A DNA stretch of 36,528 nucleotides from S010-25 sp964466455 (GTDB taxonomy: Bacteria > Pseudomonadota > Gammaproteobacteria > SZUA-229). How positions within the stretch are numbered: position 1 is the first letter of the stretch; each line of letters begins with the position of its first letter. The notes below the pieces were generated by a model that was not told the origin of the DNA, did not search any database, and saw nothing but the letters and a program-made list of their open reading frames with translations. Positions 32,098 to 36,528 of this stretch are shown in pieces. The stretch is taken from the NCBI GenBank assembly GCA_964466455.1, contig CAYXNL010000019.1, positions 1 through 36,528 on the forward strand. Reading direction: 5' to 3'. Made by a program: the position numbers and the translations under genes.

Positions 32098-32113
32098 TGG
32101 CATGATCATTGCT
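32098..32113 (+). promoter_or_regulatory. Sigma-54 promoter of nifVWZM
   Basis: TGGCATGATCATTGCT has GG and GC ten bases apart. The predicted transcript starts near 32124, downstream of an in-frame ATG at 32074, so translation must begin at 32152. Confidence 0.85.
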
Positions 32114-32151
32114 TAGATAAAGTTAGGCTTATTTTTTACGGGAAGCAGGCA

Positions 32152-33318
32152 ATGGTTCAGAATCAAACAAAAGCATCCAGCGAACGCAAAGTTATTATTG
32201 ATGATACCACTCTGCGTGATGGAGAACAGTCTGCAGGGGTATCCTTTTCGTCGGAAGAAAGACTACACATTGCCAGCCAGCTAGACGTACTGGGTGTACC
32301 TGAACTGGAAATTGGGATACCCGCTATGGGTGTTGAAGAACGTGAAACTATTAAAACCATTACCGAGTCGGGTTTAAATGCAACGATGCTGGCCTGGTGT
32401 CGTATGCGACCGGATGACCTGCAATTTTGTGCTAATTTGAATATCAACATGGTGAACTTATCAATCCCGATATCTGATCAGCAAATTCATAAGAAACTGG
32501 GGCAAGATCAAAACTGGGTGCTGGCTGAAATTGAACGTCACGTACCTGCTGCAATAGATATGGGGCTGGATGTTTGCGTTGGCGGTGAAGATGCTTCTCG
32601 TGCTGACCCGGATTTTTTAATGCGTATTATTGAAACGGCACAACGTGCTGGTGCCAGGCGCTTTCGATTTGCAGACACAGTTGGAATCATGGAACCATTT
32701 GGTTTACATAATGTGTTTCAACAAATGTCTCATGCCTGTGATCTTGAGCTGGAAATGCATGCCCACGATGATCTTGGTTTGGCTACGGCAAATACACTGG
32801 CAGCTATACATGGTGGGGCCAGTCATGTAAATACCACAGTCCATGGTCTGGGTGAACGTGCTGGCAATGCAGCGCTAGAAGAAGTCGTCATGGGGCTTAA
32901 ATATTTTTACGATATTAATGCTGGTATTGATCTACATAACTATGCTGAACTTTCTTCATTGATTGCAAAAGCATCGGGGCATCCTGTTGCCTGGCAGAAG
33001 AGTCTTGTCGGTGAGGGCGTGTTCACCCATGAGTCCGGCATTCATGTTGATGGCCTGATAAAAGACCCACTTAATTATCAGGGTGTGGATCCGGCGGATA
33101 TGGGACGCACACACCAGTTAGTATTAGGTAAACATTCAGGGACTAATGCGATATTACACGCTTACCATAAACTGGGTATAGGCCTGCATCGCGATCAGGC
33201 AGGCAGTATTCTTCAAAGAATACGTAATTTTGTGACACAAACTAAACGGACGCCTGAATACAAAGACCTGATACATTTTTATAATCAGTTACCCCAGCCA
33301 CCACAATTACACATCTGA
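32152..33318 (+). CDS. nifV: Homocitrate synthase NifV
   Basis: NifV condenses acetyl-CoA and 2-oxoglutarate to homocitrate, the organic ligand of FeMo-co. The 388-residue enzyme has the TIM-barrel signatures of the isopropylmalate/homocitrate synthase family: DDTTLRDGEQSAGVSF near residue 17, the metal-binding HAHDDLGLATANTLAAIHGGASHVNTTVHGLGERAGNA, and GEGVFTHESGIHVDGLIKDP in the C-terminal part. The frame opens at 32074, but that ATG precedes the -12 element of the sigma-54 promoter. ATG 32152 with GGAAGCAGGC before it is therefore the start. It leads nifV-nifW-nifZ-nifM. Confidence 0.97.
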   Translation: MVQNQTKASSERKVIIDDTTLRDGEQSAGVSFSSEERLHIASQLDVLGVPELEIGIPAMGVEERETIKTITESGLNATMLAWCRMRPDDLQFCANLNINMVNLSIPISDQQIHKKLGQDQNWVLAEIERHVPAAIDMGLDVCVGGEDASRADPDFLMRIIETAQRAGARRFRFADTVGIMEPFGLHNVFQQMSHACDLELEMHAHDDLGLATANTLAAIHGGASHVNTTVHGLGERAGNAALEEVVMGLKYFYDINAGIDLHNYAELSSLIAKASGHPVAWQKSLVGEGVFTHESGIHVDGLIKDPLNYQGVDPADMGRTHQLVLGKHSGTNAILHAYHKLGIGLHRDQAGSILQRIRNFVTQTKRTPEYKDLIHFYNQLPQPPQLHI

Positions 33319-33351
33319 TAACTACTAATTAAAAAGAAAGAGGTTAAAGCG

Positions 33352-33678
33352 ATGTCAAAATTAGAACTAGAACTTCATCTTGAAGCGTTACAAAGTGCTG
33401 AGGATTTTTTGGAGTTTTTTTCAATTGATTACGATCAGAATATTGTGCAGGTGAATCGTCTGCATATTCTTCAGCGATTTCATGATTATATCTCACAGAT
33501 AAACGATCTACCCGAAGATGAGGATGTTTTACGTAAGATATATGCAGATTTATTAAAGCGTGCCTATGAAGACTTTGTTAATTCAAATGCATTAACGGAA
33601 AAAGTATTTAAAGTTTTCCACGCACATAAACTACAGAATATATTTATACCAGTAAGTGATCTTAAAATACGGAGTTAA
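33352..33678 (+). CDS. nifW: Nitrogenase-stabilising protein NifW
   Basis: NifW (108 residues) binds MoFe protein during maturation and helps protect it from oxygen. It begins LEALQSAEDFLEFFSIDYD and contains VNRLHILQRFHDYI, both family features. The protein is small, acidic and helical with no signal peptide. AAAGAGGT precedes the ATG, 33 bases after nifV. nifZ follows after 5 bases, the usual pair. Confidence 0.93.
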   Translation: MSKLELELHLEALQSAEDFLEFFSIDYDQNIVQVNRLHILQRFHDYISQINDLPEDEDVLRKIYADLLKRAYEDFVNSNALTEKVFKVFHAHKLQNIFIPVSDLKIRS

Positions 33679-33683
33679 TTATC

Positions 33684-34160
33684 GTGTTGCCATATTTTAA
33701 ACATGGAGAAGCCGTGCGGGTGATTCGTAATATACGTAACGACGGTACCTATCCAGGCTTGATTACAGGAAAAATACTAGTTAAACGTGGCAATGTTGGT
33801 TATGTGCAAAATACAGGTACATTTCTACAGGATCAAATTATTTATTCGGTACATTATATTGATGTAAACATGATAATTGGTTGTCGTGAAGAAGAGCTAA
33901 TCAGAAAAACAGATAACTGGGTAATGAGTAGATTTGAATTCAGAGATAAAGTTACCACTAATAAAATACTGACAGTAAAGGGTAAGGTTATTGCCAGTCC
34001 TGGTGATGTGGCAGAAATCCTGAAAGTATTACATGATCCTACTACAACGGATCAATCTAAAAAGGCGCAGGTGGAATTCAGTTATCATGTTCACTTCCCA
34101 GGTCATACGCTACAGGTTAGGGAATCAATGCTAGAACCAGCACAGGAGACAAGCGATTAA
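33684..34160 (+). CDS. nifZ: Nitrogenase maturation protein NifZ
   Basis: NifZ helps build the second P-cluster of the MoFe protein. The 158-residue protein has the N-terminal SH3-like domain of the family (FKHGEAVRVIRNIRNDGTYPGLITGKILVKRGNVGYVQNTGTFLQDQIIYSVHYID). The start is GTG, with ACGGAG at a good distance. The C-terminal part (about 100-158) is less conserved. A 57-base hairpin copy of repeat R1 begins 7 bases after its stop, between it and nifM. Confidence 0.93.
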   Translation: MLPYFKHGEAVRVIRNIRNDGTYPGLITGKILVKRGNVGYVQNTGTFLQDQIIYSVHYIDVNMIIGCREEELIRKTDNWVMSRFEFRDKVTTNKILTVKGKVIASPGDVAEILKVLHDPTTTDQSKKAQVEFSYHVHFPGHTLQVRESMLEPAQETSD

Positions 34161-34167
34161 ATGCGAT

Positions 34168-34224
34168 TTACTAACAGGATGGATGGAAAAGGGTAAGTAC
34201 CCTTTTCCATCCGTTTCAGTAATA
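34168..34224 (+). repeat. Palindromic repeat R1, hairpin copy
   Basis: The ends TTACTAACAGGAT and GTTTCAGTAATA match repeat R1, but the arms have their own sequence, GGATGGAAAAGGGTA (34181-34195) and its exact complement (34198-34212), separated by AG. Paired changes against the other copies keep the hairpin intact. It may act as a terminator-like or RNA-stabilising element between nifZ and nifM. Confidence 0.8.
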
Positions 34225-34244
34225 ATAATACTATGGTGTGAAAT

Positions 34245-35078
34245 ATGGATAAAGAACCTGAATTTGCTTATCACCTGTTACGCAGTTCATTAAAGATGTT
34301 TAAGAAAAATGTATCTGAATTAAATGCCAGTCAGCATCAGAAGGTGGAATCAGTTGCAAATAGAACATTTTCACTTGAGTCTGTTGTGTTATCTACACCT
34401 GAGGCCAGCGGTATTATTATACCAGAATCAAAGTTAATAGAGGCGATTGATGCGGTCGCTAATCGATATACTGACAGATATTCCTTCCTGCAAGATCTAA
34501 ATGATAATGGGTTGAATGAAGACACATTATGCAGTGCACTTCACCGTGAGCTACTATTTGATTCTGTAATGAACAGCGTTACAGGAAAAATAGAGGAAGT
34601 AAGCAATATTGACATGCGGATTTTTTATCAGCGACACAGACAAGATTTCACCAAACCAGAAAATCGCAAAGTTCGACACATCCTTATTACGATTAACGAG
34701 GAATTTGCAGATAATAACAGAGTTTCCGCATTCAAACGAGCCAGAGAAATAGCTGAAGATTTGAAGAATACCCCCGCCCGCTTTGAACTACTGGCAAAAA
34801 GATATTCTGAATGCCCTAGTGCCTTTGAAGGTGGAAAGCTAGGAAATATTGTACGTGGAACACTTTACCATGAACTGGATGCCAAACTATTCGCAATGCA
34901 GGAGGGTGATATAAGTGCGGTAATTGAAACGGTTATGGGATTTCATATTTTATACTGTGAGAAAATTAACAAATCTTCAATCGTAGCCTTTTCCAGTGCA
35001 AAAACACGTATAAAAATTCTATTGCAGGAAAGGCAGAAAAAAACCAGCCAGGAGGCATGGCTGAAGCAACTGGCGTAA
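34245..35078 (+). CDS. nifM: Nitrogenase iron-protein maturase NifM
   Basis: NifM is a parvulin-type peptidyl-prolyl isomerase needed to fold NifH. The 277-residue protein has a helical N-terminal half and a PpiC rotamase domain at about 142-245, with KVRHILITINEE, FELLAKRYSECPSAFEGGKLGNIVRGTL and ETVMGFHILYCEKI. No signal peptide is present, so it acts in the cytoplasm. The ribosome site is weak. It is separated from nifZ by the hairpin at 34168. A radC fragment begins 2 bases after its stop. Confidence 0.93.
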   Translation: MDKEPEFAYHLLRSSLKMFKKNVSELNASQHQKVESVANRTFSLESVVLSTPEASGIIIPESKLIEAIDAVANRYTDRYSFLQDLNDNGLNEDTLCSALHRELLFDSVMNSVTGKIEEVSNIDMRIFYQRHRQDFTKPENRKVRHILITINEEFADNNRVSAFKRAREIAEDLKNTPARFELLAKRYSECPSAFEGGKLGNIVRGTLYHELDAKLFAMQEGDISAVIETVMGFHILYCEKINKSSIVAFSSAKTRIKILLQERQKKTSQEAWLKQLA

Positions 35079-35079
35079 A

Positions 35080-35334
35080 GTGAACACACAAACAGTAGAA
35101 TTAATGCCTTATAAAATGCTGCCCCGAGAGGGCGTTAAATCAGCATTACAGCATAATGCCGCGGCAGTTATTTTCGCTCACAACCATCCATCAGGTGTTG
35201 CTGAACCCAGCCAGGCAGACCAGAACATTACTAATCGCCTGAAAGATGCGCTTGCACTCATTGATGTTAGAGTGCTTGACCACCTGGTTGTGGGTGAAGA
35301 AGTAATCAGCTTTGCAGAGCGTGGGCTATTGTGA
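35080..35334 (+). pseudogene. 5'-truncated RadC-like JAB domain
   Basis: An 84-residue frame matches only the C-terminal part of RadC: LPREGVKSALQHNAAAVIFAHNHPSGVAEPSQADQNITNRL, then DHLVVGEEVISFAERGLL. The JAMM metal residues H-x-H-PSG and D are present, but the N-terminal helix-hairpin-helix part and the first strand of the domain are missing. It begins with GTG directly after the nifM stop, without its own ribosome site. RadC-like genes often travel with mobile islands. I read it as the remnant of an insertion or deletion at the edge of the nif island. Confidence 0.7.
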
Positions 35335-35360
35335 TGGTAAAAACCACTTAAACATATTCA

Positions 35361-35413
35361 TGTACACGTATTGACATTGTACGTGCAGCGTGTACACTAT
35401 TTATTTGTGTACA
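35361..35413 (+). promoter_or_regulatory. Promoter with repeated TGTAC operator sites
   Basis: TTGACA (35371) and TACACT (35393) are 16 bases apart, a sigma-70-type promoter. TGTAC occurs at 35361, 35378, 35391 and 35408, spaced 17, 13 and 17 bases, over and around the promoter. This suits autorepression by the AbiEi-type protein that follows. Confidence 0.6.
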
Positions 35414-35450
35414 ATACTAAATACTTAAATGCTATATTGAGATAGCGAAT

Positions 35451-36467
35451 ATGTATGAAAATAACCTATTAAACCATGCTTTAGAGGCATTTAAGCAGGT
35501 AACAGGGCTGCCAGCGGATGTGCTGGATGAAGAGATCAGATTACCACAAGGTATTGCTGATGCAGCAATACGCCTGGCCGATGCAAAACCATTGTTGGTT
35601 GAGATTAAAAAAACATTAAGGCCAGCAACGCTCGGTGTAGCAATAGCGCAATTACAACGGTTTAAGCAGCCAGGGGCGATAATTACTGATTACATATCCC
35701 CTCAGATGGCAGACAGATTAAAGGAAATTGACATTCCTTTTTTAGATACCGCTGGTAATGTGTATCTGAAAACACCAAACAATTTCATTTACGTTACAGG
35801 CAGGAAAAAACCTGAGGAACTCACCCCACAGGGGTACAACAGGGCATTTAGAGCAGCTGGTTTGAAGGTAATATTCACCTTAATGACACTACCGGGGCAG
35901 TTGAAGGCGCCAACACGTGAAATTGCCTACAATGCGGGTGTAGCAAATGGTACAGTCAGTAATATACTTAAAGACCTTGAGAAACTGGGTTTTATTTATA
36001 GAAGCAAAAACAAAGGGTTGGTAATAGAGAATAAGGACAGGCTAATAGATAACTGGGTGGAAGCTTATCCAAGAGAACTGCGTCCAAAATTGAAAGCGCA
36101 GCGATTTAATATTCTGCATCCAGACTGGTGGAAAGAATTCACTTATGACCGCTGGCAGAAAAACCAGATGTGGCTGGGCGGTGAACCAGCTGCTGCAGTA
36201 TTAACAAAATACCTCTACCCGGAAAAAATAACGGTGTATGGCCGACCAGATTTTAAAAAACTGGCGCAGGTTGTGGTTCAACCTATGAGAGATGCCAATG
36301 GTAAATTTGAACTGTTAGAGCCATTCTGGAATTTTGAAACTGAAGAGCTTGATGAAGTGCACAGGCTTTGTCCGCCCTTATTAATCTATGCTGACCTGGT
36401 GGCAACGGGCGATGCACGTAATATCGAAGTGGCAAATATGATAAGAGAACAATACTTGCGTGGCTGA
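35451..36467 (+). CDS. AbiEi-family antitoxin / transcriptional regulator
   Basis: A 338-residue protein resembling the larger AbiEi antitoxin family of type IV toxin-antitoxin systems. An N-terminal nuclease-like fold has RLADAKPLLVEIKKTLRPATLGVAIAQLQRF (about 41-71). A winged helix lies at about 140-190 (LKAPTREIAYNAGVANGTVSNILKDLEKLGFI), and the C-terminal domain holds WLGGEPAAAVLTKYLYPEKITVY. Such proteins repress their own operon and neutralise an AbiEii nucleotidyltransferase. The promoter region has four TGTAC sites. The next gene overlaps its end by 8 bases, as expected of a toxin partner. It marks an accessory segment beyond nif. Confidence 0.75.
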   Translation: MYENNLLNHALEAFKQVTGLPADVLDEEIRLPQGIADAAIRLADAKPLLVEIKKTLRPATLGVAIAQLQRFKQPGAIITDYISPQMADRLKEIDIPFLDTAGNVYLKTPNNFIYVTGRKKPEELTPQGYNRAFRAAGLKVIFTLMTLPGQLKAPTREIAYNAGVANGTVSNILKDLEKLGFIYRSKNKGLVIENKDRLIDNWVEAYPRELRPKLKAQRFNILHPDWWKEFTYDRWQKNQMWLGGEPAAAVLTKYLYPEKITVYGRPDFKKLAQVVVQPMRDANGKFELLEPFWNFETEELDEVHRLCPPLLIYADLVATGDARNIEVANMIREQYLRG

Positions 36468-36528
36468 ATATACCGCTAAAGTTGATGGTGCACTTTTTGA
36501 GGTACTGACAGTTTTCTCGCAGGCTGCT
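36460..36528 (+). CDS. Start of the gene after the AbiEi-type antitoxin (partial)
   Basis: A GTG at 36460 opens a frame (MAEYTAKVDGALFEVLTVFSQAA) that continues past the window end. It overlaps the antitoxin by 8 bases. Position suggests the toxin half of the pair, usually an AbiEii-type nucleotidyltransferase, but 23 residues are too few to confirm it. Confidence 0.4.
   Translation, partial: MAEYTAKVDGALFEVLTVFSQAA

Overview
The window comes from the chromosome of a gammaproteobacterium that fixes nitrogen. The left end has the block cmk-rpsA-ihfB-lapB, which is typical of Gammaproteobacteria, and most of the rest is a molybdenum-nitrogenase island. The DNA is fairly AT-rich, intergenic spaces are AT-rich and repeat-laden, and genes use GTG and TTG starts now and then. 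The gene order (rnf beside nifA; nifB-fdxN-nifQ; nifHDKT-nifY; nifENX; nifV-W-Z-M) resembles Azotobacter, Pseudomonas stutzeri and diazotrophic sulfur- or methane-oxidising gammaproteobacteria. I cannot resolve the genus from the sequence alone.

Layout. (1) 1-4430: housekeeping genes cmk, rpsA, ihfB and lapB; lapA, which often precedes lapB, is absent. (2) 4431-6105: a small ComEA-like helix-hairpin-helix protein and an uncharacterised secreted protein, bracketed by inverted copies of a palindromic repeat. (3) 6106-11523, minus strand: rnfABCDGEH, a membrane complex that uses an ion gradient to reduce ferredoxin, with its own sigma-54 promoter and NifA site. (4) 11524-16792: a probable relic of nifL, then nifA, then a NifA/sigma-54-controlled unit nifB-fdxN-[2Fe-2S] ferredoxin-nifQ. 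(5) 16954-18527, minus strand: an ApbE-like protein lacking its central region and a SIR2-like protein, translationally coupled and divergent from nifH. (6) 18993-25815: nifH, a 100-N assembly gap flanked by a duplicated nifH end, nifD, nifK, nifT, a ferredoxin, nifY and an unrecognised 318-residue protein. (7) 26161-31822: nifE, nifN, nifX, an RseC-family membrane protein, a DUF269 NifX-associated protein, ferredoxin III (fdxB) and a lone molybdate-binding protein (modA). (8) 32152-35078: nifV, nifW, nifZ and nifM. (9) 35080-36528: a 5'-truncated radC-like fragment and an AbiEi-type antitoxin with the start of a second gene.

These genes make one regulon. NifA-type sites (TGT-N10-ACA) and GG-N10-GC sigma-54 promoters lie in front of rnfA, nifB, nifH, nifE and nifV, and a weaker set lies in front of the SIR2-like gene. 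Rnf and four ferredoxins would supply low-potential electrons. NifB, NifQ, NifE, NifN, NifX, NifV and ModA serve FeMo-cofactor synthesis and Mo supply, while NifW, NifZ and NifM mature the two nitrogenase components. nifU, nifS and an intact nifL are not in the window.

The less explained parts are the nifL relic, the SIR2-like/shortened-ApbE pair, the 318-residue protein before nifE, an RNA-like motif repeated in front of nifD, nifK and nifT, and a family of palindromic repeats inside the nif operons.
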